Positions 18,936-27,620 of a stretch of DNA of 64,000 nt are shown piece by piece. Below the pieces are notes generated by a model. The model worked only from the letters and a program-made list of their open reading frames with translations. It did no database searches and was not told where the DNA came from. The DNA is from Paraburkholderia caribensis. GTDB lineage: Bacteria; Pseudomonadota; Gammaproteobacteria; Burkholderiales; Burkholderiaceae. The stretch is from the NCBI RefSeq assembly GCF_002902945.1, contig NZ_CP026102.1:868001-932000 (forward strand), in the 5' to 3' direction. A program made the translations under genes and the position numbers. Position 1 is the stretch's first letter, and each line of letters starts with the position of its first letter.

Positions 18936-19595
18936 CGCTGGCATCCGCGAATTGTTAGCGTGCTTCAGGCGTCGCCCCTGTGCGGGGCGGCACCTACTTT
19001 TCTTTGCCGCCGCAAAGAAAAGTAGGCAAAAGAAAGCGGCTCACACCGCCAATTCTTGACGTTTGTCCACGGGCCCCCAACGTCCCCACACTTCACACGG
19101 CAACGCCCTTGTTCGTGTGCGTTGCCAACGCTTCGAATGAGCGCCTCACCCACTTCAAACACCCGTACATGAGTTAGCGGCAGCGAATGGTATGGGCCGC
19201 CCAGGTGGCAAACTGTGTGTAGGTTGTCGCGTCGTATAGGGTAGCGCTCTTACAGGGTGGGAGGCGTGCGCTATCGGTCCGGAGTGATGCGTGTGAGGTA
19301 CTACGGCCTACACACAGTTTGCCACCTGGGCGGCGGTGGGCTGTCTGGCGTGGCATGCAGAAACGCCGGTGCGTGAAGCGGGTGAGGCGCCCAGGAAGAG
19401 CGCTGGCAACGAGCAAGAATGATGTGATTGCCGTGTGAAGCGTAAGACCCTTTGGGGGCCCTCAGGCAGGAAAAAATGTTGGCGGTGTGAGCCGCTTTCT
19501 TTTGCCTACTTTTCTTTGCGGCGGCAAAGAAAAGTAGGTGCCGCCCCGCACAGGGGCGACGCGTGAAGCGCGCTAACGTAACGCGGATGCCAGCG
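18936..19595. repeat. nested inverted-repeat element, copy 1 (core state A)
   Basis: A 660-bp palindrome-like element between convergent genes. The outer arms are 18936-19050 and 19481-19595 (115 bp each, inverted). Each arm carries a 14-bp stem hairpin (CTACTTTTCTTTGC / GCAAAGAAAAGTAG at 18994-19025 and 19506-19537) and a GCCCC/GGGGC hairpin. The inner arms are 19196-19223 and 19307-19334 (28 bp, perfect), enclosing an 83-bp core (19224-19306). The 145-146-bp segments between outer and inner arms are also partly inverted copies of each other. A CGTCGCAGAC motif at 19673-19682, shared with copies 2 and 4, suggests the right boundary may lie further out. No transposase frame is present. Confidence 0.92.
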
Positions 19596-19703
19596 CAAAG
19601 GCCGAGAATACCGAACGAAGAGGCGTGAAGCACGAAGACATAACGCAGAAGCCATCGCAAGCCACAATCAAGCGTCGCAGACAAAAAAAACAAAAAACCG
19701 ACC

Positions 19704-20630
19704 CTAACCCGCGCGCAAGCGCAAAACCGACACCAACGGCCACCCCAGATTAACCCCAAGACTGGCAACAACAATCAACCCCATCCCACCCATCTGCAAA
19801 ACCCCGAGCGCCCGCCCATAAACAATTGCATCGACGGCAATCGCCGTCAGCGGATACACGAACAGCAGAACCGCGATCACAGGCGTCGAGAGCTTCGGCA
19901 GCGCGCCATAGATCAGCACATAAGAAAGCCCTGTGTGCAACACACCCATCCCGATCAACCAGAACCACTGCATCGGCGCGATATGCTCCGCGCCCAGCGG
20001 CGCAATAAAAGGCAGGCACACGACACCAACAGCACATTGCGCAAGCGTCAGCAGATGCGGCCGCAGATCGCCAAGGCTCTTGGCAATAAGCGTGACACTC
20101 GCATACAGCACGGAACCGGCGAGCGCCTCCCCAATCCCGATCAGATAGCTCGAATGCCCCTGCAATGAACCCGCTCCCGCGACACCCGACGCAAGCACAA
20201 GCCCGACGAACGCCGTCGCGATCCACCCCAACCGGTCGACACCAAGCCGCTCATTGAACAGCGCAGCGCCAATCAGCACCACCCAGAACGGCTGCACGTG
20301 AAACACGACGGTCGCCACCGCGATACTCGTGCGATGGATCGCATCGAAGAAACCGACCCATTGCGTCACCATCAGCACGCCAGAAAGCCCCGCGAGCAGC
20401 ACCGTGCGTCGCGTGAAATAACGGCGCGCGAAATATCCCTGCCACGCGCAATACGCGGCCAGCGACAGGAAACCAAACAGGCAACGAAAAAACACCAGCG
20501 TCAGCGCGCCAAGCCGCGCTTCCTCGACGAACACGCCAATCGTGCCCATCAGCAGGCCGCCACTCGCAAGCGTGAGCGCCCCTTGCTGGCTCCGGCTGAG
20601 CGATATCGACGAACCCGACGACAAAGACAT
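19704..20630 (-). CDS. EamA/DMT-family transporter
   Basis: A 308-residue protein of about ten hydrophobic helices in two EamA halves, the RhaT/YdcZ-type drug/metabolite exporter fold. The ATG at 20630 has GAGGAG about 10 bp upstream. A longer start at about 20680 would add an unconvincing leader. It probably exports a small metabolite or amino acid, but the substrate is unknown. It is divergent from a LysR gene 106 bp away, which likely regulates it. Its 3' end abuts repeat element copy 1, and the top strand there is markedly AC-rich. Confidence 0.87.
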   Translation of the reverse strand: MSLSSGSSISLSRSQQGALTLASGGLLMGTIGVFVEEARLGALTLVFFRCLFGFLSLAAYCAWQGYFARRYFTRRTVLLAGLSGVLMVTQWVGFFDAIHRTSIAVATVVFHVQPFWVVLIGAALFNERLGVDRLGWIATAFVGLVLASGVAGAGSLQGHSSYLIGIGEALAGSVLYASVTLIAKSLGDLRPHLLTLAQCAVGVVCLPFIAPLGAEHIAPMQWFWLIGMGVLHTGLSYVLIYGALPKLSTPVIAVLLFVYPLTAIAVDAIVYGRALGVLQMGGMGLIVVASLGVNLGWPLVSVLRLRAG

Positions 20631-20736
20631 GACAGTCAACTCCTCGATCACGTTGCATGCGTCCGAGTATCGATCCATTGCCTTAACGCGACAAACGAAT
20701 AAAATTGAGAAATTCCATAAGCTGGATTGATAAATC

Positions 20737-21651
20737 ATGCACCCCGAGTTCGATGTCGATCTGCTGCGTACCTTCGTCGCCGTCGTCGAGGCGGGCAGCT
20801 TCACGAAGGCGGCTGTCACCGTGCATCGCTCGCAGGCGGCCGTCAGCATGCAGGTCAAGCGGCTCGAGCGAATGCTCGGCACGACGCTTTTTGCTCGCGA
20901 TACGCGCAACCTGTCGCTGACGCGGCCCGGTAACACGTTGCTCGAATATGCGCGGCGCGTGATCGATCTGCACGAAGAAGCGTGGTCGGCCATCGTGCGG
21001 CCCGAGGTGACGGGGCGCGTCGTGCTCGGCGCGCCGGACGACTACGTGTCGTCGCTGTTGTCGCCCGTGTTGCGGCGCTTCTCGAACCTGTATCCGCATG
21101 TGGAGATCGAGATCGTCTGCGCGCAGAGCACCGCGCTCGCGCCGATGCTCGCGGACAACAAGATCGACCTCGCGTTCGTCACGCGCGACCGCAAATTGCG
21201 CGGCGAATTCGTGCGCAGCGAGCCGATGGTGTGGGTGGGCGCGTCCGAAGATACTTCCGTGCTGAACGTGTCGCCGTTGCCAGTCGGGCTGTACGAGCCC
21301 GGCTGCGTCGCGCGCTCGAATACGCTCGCCGCGCTCGACCGGGCACGCATCCGCTATCGCGCCGCCTACAGCAGCGCGAGCCTGAGCGGCCTCGTCGCGA
21401 CGGTCGACGCGGGGCTGTCCGTGATCGCGCTCGCGCGTTGCAGCGTGCCGTCGCGGCTCGCGATACTCGGCGCCGAGCAAGGCCTGCCCGCAATCGAGCC
21501 GCTCGATATCGTCGTCGCGCGCAGCGCGAAATCGGATCGTCCGACCTGCGACTATTTCGCCGCGCAGATGTTGCAGGATCTGTCGGTGCGCGGGTCGCCG
21601 CGCGAGACCAGGGAAGGGCGCGAAGGGCGCGAGGGGCGAGCGAGGGCGTGA
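20737..21651 (+). CDS. LysR-family transcriptional regulator
   Basis: A 304-residue protein. The N-terminal winged helix reads LLRTFVAVVEAGSFTKAAVT, with HRSQAAVSMQVKRLERMLG as the recognition helix. A substrate domain follows from about residue 92. The start ATG lies close to the conserved N-terminus. It is divergent from the EamA exporter, its probable target. The last 15 residues are a run of Arg-Glu-Gly repeats (REGREGREGRARA) made by a short direct repeat in the DNA, unusual for the family and probably disordered. Confidence 0.9.
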   Translation: MHPEFDVDLLRTFVAVVEAGSFTKAAVTVHRSQAAVSMQVKRLERMLGTTLFARDTRNLSLTRPGNTLLEYARRVIDLHEEAWSAIVRPEVTGRVVLGAPDDYVSSLLSPVLRRFSNLYPHVEIEIVCAQSTALAPMLADNKIDLAFVTRDRKLRGEFVRSEPMVWVGASEDTSVLNVSPLPVGLYEPGCVARSNTLAALDRARIRYRAAYSSASLSGLVATVDAGLSVIALARCSVPSRLAILGAEQGLPAIEPLDIVVARSAKSDRPTCDYFAAQMLQDLSVRGSPRETREGREGREGRARA

Positions 21652-21871
21652 AGCGTAGCGTGCATGCCGCGCGCGGCGCGGCGCTGGGCACCATCACGCG
21701 CACTGATGCAGTGGTCGAAAGCGCAGGCCCGCGTTTTGCCGTGCGTGATCACGCATCATGACGTCTGACGAAAGCGCGAACGCGTGCCGTGCCCGTTTGT
21801 CGAACGGACACAAACGAAGCATCGAGTCGAGACGAACGTCACACATCCGACACATGACAGGAGGGCCAGCC

Positions 21872-22543
21872 ATGAAAACACGTACTCTCTGCGCCGCGCT
21901 ACTCGCCACCGGCCTGTTCGTGAGCAGCGCGAGTTTCGCGCAACTGAACCTTCAGCAATTCGGCATCGGCGGCGGCAATTCGTCGGGCAATGCAGGCGCG
22001 GCCGCTTCGTCGGGCGGGATCGGGCAATTGCTGCAGACCTACGTCGGCGCGAACCAGCAGGTCTTGAGCGGCCAGTCGAGCCTCGCATCGGCGATGGGCC
22101 TCTCGGGCGCGGCGAGCCAGGCGCAGCAGGCATCCGGCCTGTTGAGCGGCGGCACGCCGTCGGCTAGCCAGTTGTCGCAGGTCGGCAGCACGCAGCAGTC
22201 GTTGTCGCAGACGTTGACGCAGGCGTTCACGAGCCGCGCGTCGGACCCATCGACACCCGTCGACAAGCAGGCGTTCACCAACGGCCTCGCATCGCTGGGC
22301 CAGGGCGTGAGCCAGTATGCGAGCCTGCAATCGAGCCTCGGCGGCGTCGGGCAGATGAATCCCGCGTCGCTGCTGCAATCGGGCATGAATCCCCAGACGG
22401 CGCAGGCCGCGTCGTATATCGCGCAGTCCGCGCCGGGGCAGTTGCAGTCGCTCGCATCGACGTTGAGCGCGGCCGTGCAGTTCGCGTCGAGCCATGGCAT
22501 CAGCGTGCCGTCGATTGCGACTTCGGCGCTCAAAGGTTTCTGA
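21872..22543 (+). CDS. secreted Ser/Gln/Gly-rich protein, unknown function
   Basis: A 223-residue protein with a clear signal peptide (MKTRTLCAALLATGLFVSS, cleavage after SFA). A Gly/Ser/Asn-rich stretch follows, then a helical Ala/Ser/Gln-rich body (about residues 50-220) with no cysteines. The ATG at 21872 has GGAGGG at 7 bp. I do not recognise the domain. Composition suggests an extended periplasmic or surface protein. It stands alone between the LysR gene and the N-acetyltransferase. Confidence 0.75.
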   Translation: MKTRTLCAALLATGLFVSSASFAQLNLQQFGIGGGNSSGNAGAAASSGGIGQLLQTYVGANQQVLSGQSSLASAMGLSGAASQAQQASGLLSGGTPSASQLSQVGSTQQSLSQTLTQAFTSRASDPSTPVDKQAFTNGLASLGQGVSQYASLQSSLGGVGQMNPASLLQSGMNPQTAQAASYIAQSAPGQLQSLASTLSAAVQFASSHGISVPSIATSALKGF

Positions 22544-22794
22544 CACGCGTTCAGGATGTTCGGGCGGCGCGTGATGCATTGCAGCGTCTTGCAATCCATC
22601 AGCTCTCGCCGTGCGCGATGCGATGATCGGCGCGTATGTGTTCGATCGTCCGTTCGACCGTTCGTAAATGGGCCTTCGTAAATGAGGGCTTCGCGCACGG
22701 CGCGGCTCGATGACGGTACGCTGTCGCTGATCCTTGCAGCGCATATGAGCAGACAAGCAGCGGCAACGCCACCCACGCTAACCAGGAGCACCGG

Positions 22795-23625
22795 ATGTCC
22801 AGCACTCTCGATCTCGACCGCTATTTCAGGCGTATCGGCTATACGGGGCCGCAGGCCGCGACGCTCGACGTATTGCGCGAGTTGCAACGCTTGCATCCAT
22901 TGTCGATTCCGTTCGAAAACCTTGATCCGCTGACGGGCCGCCGCGTCGATCTGGCTCTGCCCGCCGTCGTCGACAAGCTGATCGAGCGGCGGCGCGGCGG
23001 CTATTGTTTCGAGCAGAACGGTCTGTTCGCGCACGTGCTGATGCAACTCGGCTTCGACGTGACGCCGATGATCGCGCGCGTGCTGTGGGGCCGCGAGCCG
23101 GACGCGATCACGCCGCGCACGCACATGCTGCTGCGCGTGACCGTCGACGATCAGCCGTGGATCGCCGACGTCGGGTTTGGTGCCGTGACGCTGACGTCGC
23201 CGTTGCGGCTGCAAACGGGCGTCGCGCAACAGACCGCACACGAGCCGTTCCGTCTTGCCGATGCATCGCAGGGTGCGTTCGATCTGGAGGTGCAATCGGG
23301 CGAGACGTGGCTCAAGACGTATCGTTTCGACCTGCAGCGGGCGGAATGGATCGATTACGAGGTATCGAACTGGTACACGTCGACGCATCCCACGTCGTTC
23401 TTCACGACGAGCCTGGTCGTATGCCGCGTGACGCCGGAAGGTCGGCTGACGCTGTTCAACGACCGTCTTACCGCGCGTTCGATAGATGGCGAAGCGATCG
23501 AGCGGCGCATCGAAAGCGCGCATGAGCTTGAAACGTGCCTGCGAGAGACGTTCCTGATCGAGCTTGGCGATATCGATGTCGCGGATATTTACCGGCGCGT
23601 GTCGACGCAAGGTGCGGACTCCTAG
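22795..23625 (+). CDS. nat: arylamine N-acetyltransferase
   Basis: A 276-residue NAT-family enzyme with the full catalytic triad: Cys71 in RRGGYCFEQNG, His110 in PRTHMLLRV and Asp125 in IADVGFG. It transfers acetyl from acetyl-CoA to arylamines or hydrazines. Length is normal for bacterial NATs. The ATG at 22795 follows an AGGAG box. The ICMT-like gene downstream starts 10 bp after the stop, so the two are probably co-transcribed. Confidence 0.93.
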   Translation: MSSTLDLDRYFRRIGYTGPQAATLDVLRELQRLHPLSIPFENLDPLTGRRVDLALPAVVDKLIERRRGGYCFEQNGLFAHVLMQLGFDVTPMIARVLWGREPDAITPRTHMLLRVTVDDQPWIADVGFGAVTLTSPLRLQTGVAQQTAHEPFRLADASQGAFDLEVQSGETWLKTYRFDLQRAEWIDYEVSNWYTSTHPTSFFTTSLVVCRVTPEGRLTLFNDRLTARSIDGEAIERRIESAHELETCLRETFLIELGDIDVADIYRRVSTQGADS

Positions 23626-23635
23626 GTCGAGCGTG

Positions 23636-24313
23636 ATGATCGCGCGGCTCATCGTTCAGACGGTGTTGTGGCTTGCGGGGATGGGGGCCGTGCTGTTCGG
23701 GGCGGCTGGCACGCTCGCGTGGCCGGGGGCGTGGTGTTACCTGTTCGAAATGGGCGCGCTCGGGTTGTGGGTGGGCGTGTGGCTTGCGCGCCACGATCCG
23801 GCGTTGCTTGCGGAGCGGCTTGGTTCATTTATTCAACGTGGGCAGGGCGCCTGGGACAAGTTCTTTATGGTGTGCGTTGCCGTTGCGTGGTGTGGGTGGC
23901 TGGTGTTGATGGGGCTCGATGCGCGGCGGTTTAATTGGTCGTCGATGCACCCATCGCTGCAGGTTGTGGGCGTGCTTGCTATTCTCGTTAGCATGGTTGC
24001 TATGCGGTCGGTTTTTCGTGCTAATAGCTATGCTGCGCCTGTCGTGAAGATTATGGCCGAGCGTGGGCATAAGGTTAGCGATAGCGGACCGTATGCTTAT
24101 GTGCGGCATCCGATGTATGCGTGGGCTATTTTGTTTCTGCTCGGTACGCCGTTGTTGCTGGGCTCTGTTTGGGGGCTGGCTTGCGTGCCGCTTTTGGTTG
24201 TTGGACTGGGCTATCGCGCTGTGCTCGAGGAGCGGATGTTGTGCGCGCAACTCGCGGGGTATGAGGAATATGCTGCGAGGGTTCGGTATCGGTTTGTGCC
24301 GTATGTGTGGTGA
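23636..24313 (+). CDS. isoprenylcysteine carboxyl methyltransferase (ICMT/PEMT)-like membrane protein
   Basis: A 225-residue integral membrane protein with five or six helices. The C-terminal SAM-binding signature of ICMT/PEMT proteins is GPYAYVRHPMYAWAILF (about 163-179), followed by ERMLCAQLAGYEEYAARVRYRFVP. Bacterial members methylate unknown lipids or small molecules. The start could be the ATG at 23636 or the GTG one codon earlier. The second half has many T- and G-ending codons, in line with the GT-rich top strand that precedes repeat element copy 2. Confidence 0.82.
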   Translation: MIARLIVQTVLWLAGMGAVLFGAAGTLAWPGAWCYLFEMGALGLWVGVWLARHDPALLAERLGSFIQRGQGAWDKFFMVCVAVAWCGWLVLMGLDARRFNWSSMHPSLQVVGVLAILVSMVAMRSVFRANSYAAPVVKIMAERGHKVSDSGPYAYVRHPMYAWAILFLLGTPLLLGSVWGLACVPLLVVGLGYRAVLEERMLCAQLAGYEEYAARVRYRFVPYVW

Positions 24314-24334
24314 TTTTTTTTGTTTGTCTGTTTG

Positions 24335-25146
24335 TCTGCGACGCTGGGTGGTTTGCTTTGGTTTTGCGCTGGTATCTGCGTTATGAGTTTTCGCTGGCAT
24401 CCGGAGTTTTCGCTGGCATCCGCGATTCGTTATCTAGCTTCACGCGTCGCCCCTGTGCGGGGCGGCACCTACTTTTCTTTGCCGCCGCAAAGAAAAGTAG
24501 GCAAAAGAAAGCGGCTCACACCGCCAATTCTTGACGTTTGCCCACGGGCCCCCAACGTCCCCACGCTTCACACTGCAGTGCCCAGGCTGGTTCCCGTTGC
24601 CGACGCTTTGAATAAGTGCATCACCCGCTTCAGGCAACCGTAGCAGAAGTTGGCGTCAGCGAAGGGTATGCGCTGCCCAGGTGGCAAACTGTGTGTAGGC
24701 TTTCGCGCCATACACGCATCACTCCGGACTGGTAGCAGGATTGGTGTTTCTGGTAAGAGCGCTAACCTGTGGGGCGCGACACCCTACACACAGTTTGCCA
24801 CCTGGGCGGCGGCGGACTGCCTGGCGCGGCGTGCTGCGACGCGGGTACATGAAGTGGGTGAGGTGTACAGAGAGAGCGTTGGCAACGCATGCGGGCCCGA
24901 GCGTTACCGTGTGAAGTGTGGGGACGTTGGGGGCCCCTGGATGAAAACAAGTGCTGGCGGTGTGAGCCGCTTTCTTTTGCCTACTTTTCTTTGCGGCGGC
25001 AAAGAAAAGTAGGTGCCGCCCCGCACAGGGGCGACGCCTGAAGCGAGCTAACAATTCGCGGATGCCAGCGAAAACTCCGGATTCCAGCGAAAACTCATAA
25101 CGCAGATACCAGCGCAAAACCAAAGCAAACCACCCAGCGTCGCAGA
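24335..25146. repeat. nested inverted-repeat element, copy 2 (core state B)
   Basis: The longest copy, 812 bp. The outer arms are 24335-24525 and 24956-25146 (191 bp each, imperfect inverted, equal length). They reach out to TCTGCGACG on the left and CGTCGCAGA on the right. The inner 28-bp arms are 24672-24699 and 24783-24810, enclosing an 83-bp core (24700-24782). The core is inverted relative to the one in copy 1, while the bordering segments keep the orientation of copy 1. It starts 22 bp after the ICMT-like gene and ends 36 bp before poxB. Confidence 0.92.
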
Positions 25147-25182
25147 AAAAAGAACCCCAAAAACCCATTTCAAGGAACGCTC

Positions 25183-26904
25183 ATGGCAAAGACCACAGTC
25201 GCGGATTACCTTGCAAAAACCTTAGCCGCCGCAGGCGTCAAGCGCATCTGGGGCGTCACAGGCGACAGCCTGAACGGCCTGGCGTTCAGCCTCGACCAGG
25301 TCGGCTCGATCCGCTGGATGCACACGCGTCATGAAGAAGCAGCCGCCTTCGCAGCAGGCGCCGACGCCGCCGCAAGCGGCCAGCTTGCCGTCTGCGCAGG
25401 CAGCTGCGGCCCAGGCAACCTGCACCTCATCAACGGCCTATACGACTGCCACCGCAACCAGCAACCCGTCCTCGCGATCGCCGCGCACATTCCATCGACG
25501 GAAATCGGCCTCGGCTACTTCCAGGAAACGCACCCGACCGAAATCTTCAAGGAGTGCAGCCACTTCGCCGAACTGGTAGTGAACGCTTCACAGTTCCCGC
25601 GCGTCCTCGAACGCGCAATGCGCAGTGCAATCGAACAGCGCGGCGTCGCCGTGATCGTGCTGCCCGGCGATATTGCCTTGAGCGAAGGGCCGTCGCTGTC
25701 GCCCGTCTGGAATCCGACCGCGCCGTCCGCCATCCTGCCGCCCGACAGCGAACTCACCAAACTCGCCACCATGCTCAACGACTGCGAAGCCGTGACGATC
25801 ATGTGCGGCAGCGGCGTCGCAGGCGCCCACGACGAAGTGGTCAAACTCGCCGACACGCTCGGGGCGCCGATCGTCCATGCACTGCGCGGCAAGCAGTTCA
25901 TCGAGTACGACAATCCGTTCGACGTCGGCATGACAGGGCTGATCGGCTTCAGTTCCGGCTATCACGCCATGATGTCCTGCGACGTGCTCCTGTTGCTCGG
26001 CTGCGACTTTCCCTACCGGCCGTTCTATCCGCCCGACGCAAAGGTCGTGCAGATCGACTGGAAGGGCTCGCAGCTCGGCAAGCGCGCACCGCTCGCGATG
26101 GGCCTCGTCGGCACCGTCAAAGAGACCGTCGCCTCGCTGCTGCCGAAGCTCAAGCGCAAAGACGACCGCACCTTCGTCGATATGGCCACCGCGCACTACG
26201 AAGAAGCACGCCGCGATCTCGACGAACTCGCCACGCCTTCCGACCCCGGCGCGCCGATCCATCCGCAGTATCTGACGCGCATGATCGACGAAGCCGCCAG
26301 CGACGACGCCATCTTCACGGCCGACGTCGGGACGCCCACGCTGTGGGCGGCGCGCTATCTGACGATGAACGGCAAGCGGCAACTGCACGGCTCGTTCAAT
26401 CACGGCTCGATGGCCAACGCGATGCCGCAGGCGCTCGGCGCGCAGGCGGCACATCCGGGGCGGCAGGTGGTGTCGCTATCGGGCGACGGCGGACTGTCGA
26501 TGCTGCTCGGCGATCTGCTTACGGCGCGTCAGCTCGAACTGCCCATCAAGGTCATCGTGTACAACAACAGCCTGCTGGGTTTCGTTTCGATGGAACTGAA
26601 GGCGGGCGGCTATCTCGACACGAACGTCGACCTGAGCAAGACCGATTTTGCGCAGATCGCGAAAGGTGCGGGCATTTTTTCGCTGCGCGTCGAGGATTCC
26701 GAAGAACTGGAGGGCGCGCTGAAAGAAGCCTTCGCACATCAGGGCCCGGCGCTCGTCGACGTCGTCACGGACAAGCATGAACTCGCCATGCCCCCGACTA
26801 TCGAGCTGTCGCAGGCCAAGGGTTTCAGTCTTTACATGCTGCGCGCGATTCTCAACGGCCGCGGCGATGAAATCGTCGAGCTGGTGAAAACCAACCTGCG
26901 CTAA
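25183..26904 (+). CDS. poxB: pyruvate:quinone oxidoreductase (thiamine-diphosphate enzyme, PoxB type)
   Basis: A 573-residue ThDP/FAD enzyme, the size of E. coli PoxB. WMHTRHEEAAAFAAGADA contains the ThDP-activating glutamate. AAHIPSTEIGLGYFQETHP is typical of PoxB. The central FAD-type domain reads CGSGVAGAHDEVVKLADTLG. The C-terminal ThDP motif begins GDGGLSMLLGDLLTA and ends IVYNNSLLGF. It oxidatively decarboxylates pyruvate to acetate and CO2 and passes electrons to quinone at the membrane. AAGGAA precedes the ATG. Only 36 bp separate it from repeat element copy 2, so its promoter must lie inside or upstream of that element. The first 400 bp are rich in C- and A-ending codons. Confidence 0.9.
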   Translation: MAKTTVADYLAKTLAAAGVKRIWGVTGDSLNGLAFSLDQVGSIRWMHTRHEEAAAFAAGADAAASGQLAVCAGSCGPGNLHLINGLYDCHRNQQPVLAIAAHIPSTEIGLGYFQETHPTEIFKECSHFAELVVNASQFPRVLERAMRSAIEQRGVAVIVLPGDIALSEGPSLSPVWNPTAPSAILPPDSELTKLATMLNDCEAVTIMCGSGVAGAHDEVVKLADTLGAPIVHALRGKQFIEYDNPFDVGMTGLIGFSSGYHAMMSCDVLLLLGCDFPYRPFYPPDAKVVQIDWKGSQLGKRAPLAMGLVGTVKETVASLLPKLKRKDDRTFVDMATAHYEEARRDLDELATPSDPGAPIHPQYLTRMIDEAASDDAIFTADVGTPTLWAARYLTMNGKRQLHGSFNHGSMANAMPQALGAQAAHPGRQVVSLSGDGGLSMLLGDLLTARQLELPIKVIVYNNSLLGFVSMELKAGGYLDTNVDLSKTDFAQIAKGAGIFSLRVEDSEELEGALKEAFAHQGPALVDVVTDKHELAMPPTIELSQAKGFSLYMLRAILNGRGDEIVELVKTNLR

Positions 26905-26922
26905 TCGTCACACAACGCCGAA

Positions 26923-26953
26923 GCGGCGCGCCTCGTCAGCCGATGCGCGCCGC
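26923..26953. terminator. hairpin downstream of poxB
   Basis: GCGGCGCGC pairs with GCGCGCCGC (9-bp stem, 13-nt loop) starting 19 bp after the poxB stop. No T-tract follows, so termination may be weak or factor-assisted. Confidence 0.5.
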
Positions 26954-27276
26954 GTTGCAGTGCAGCGGAAGACCATTGCAGTCTCGTCGCAAAGGTCTAT
27001 AACTGAAGCAGCAGTGCGGACCTCTCTGCGCAGCCGATAGTCAAACAATCAGAAACCGGCGTTCTCGCGCCGCGCTGCGCCGCCCGACAGACTCGGGGGC
27101 TTTGAGCCAATCAATCGCATCTAGAACAAAAGCACGCTGCGGCGTGGGTGGCCGTTGCGCGCGATTTCACGCCTGCGGGCATCGGTCGAAACGATGCGGA
27201 TGGCGCAGGCGTCGGTGGGCGTCCGGCGAATCGCGATGCAGGGCGTGGCGATTCGTCTGCATGGAAGGAGTTCGAC
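26954..27276. other. intergenic region upstream of a small secreted protein
   Basis: I see no gene or repeat in this stretch. It must hold the promoter of the gene starting at 27277. Confidence 0.3.
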
Positions 27277-27534
27277 ATGAAGATCCTGATGGCGTTACCC
27301 GTGGCGGGTGCATTGCTGATGGCCATGCCTGTCGCGACGATGGCCGATGACATCGCGCAGAGTAGCGATGCATCGAAGGCCTCGATGCAGAACAATGCGA
27401 ATGCGTCGGCGCAAGCGACGACGGACATGTCGTATGGCGGCGCAACGGATACCCGCACTTCATCGGGCAGAACGATGCAGGCTACGCGTAATTGCTCGAC
27501 GGGCCCGAATTGCAACATCTTTTTTGGCAATTGA
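27277..27534 (+). CDS. small secreted protein with Cys-x5-Cys C-terminal tail
   Basis: An 85-residue protein. A GAAGGAG box precedes the ATG at 27277. The Sec signal peptide is MKILMALPVAGALLMAMPV with cleavage after TMA. A polar Asn/Ser/Thr/Ala-rich middle follows. The tail RNCSTGPNCNIFFGN closes the protein and matches the tails of the proteins at 5146-5367 and 28513-28866 (two Cys around a Gly-Pro, then aromatic-Phe-Gly and Ser/Asn). No enzyme motif is present and the function is unknown. Confidence 0.78.
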   Translation: MKILMALPVAGALLMAMPVATMADDIAQSSDASKASMQNNANASAQATTDMSYGGATDTRTSSGRTMQATRNCSTGPNCNIFFGN

Positions 27535-27557
27535 GCCGATTACCTGCAACGCGCACG

Positions 27558-27613
27558 CGGCGCGCCTCGTGGGCGCGCCGCTTCGCATCCAGCGCCCGCG
27601 TCTGGCGCGGGCG
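27558..27613. terminator. two tandem hairpins between convergent genes
   Basis: CGGCGCGCC / GGCGCGCCG (27558-27566 with 27572-27580) and CGCCCGCG / CGCGGGCG (27593-27600 with 27606-27613) form two strong stems with 5-nt loops. They separate the small secreted protein from the convergent hydrolase. They lack T-tracts but are probably a bidirectional stop. Confidence 0.55.
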
Positions 27614-27620
27614 TCGATGA

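Noticed and set aside
18936..19595. Inverted-repeat elements as insertion sequences
   Set aside because: The interiors encode no transposase and are themselves inverted repeats. A non-autonomous element remains possible.
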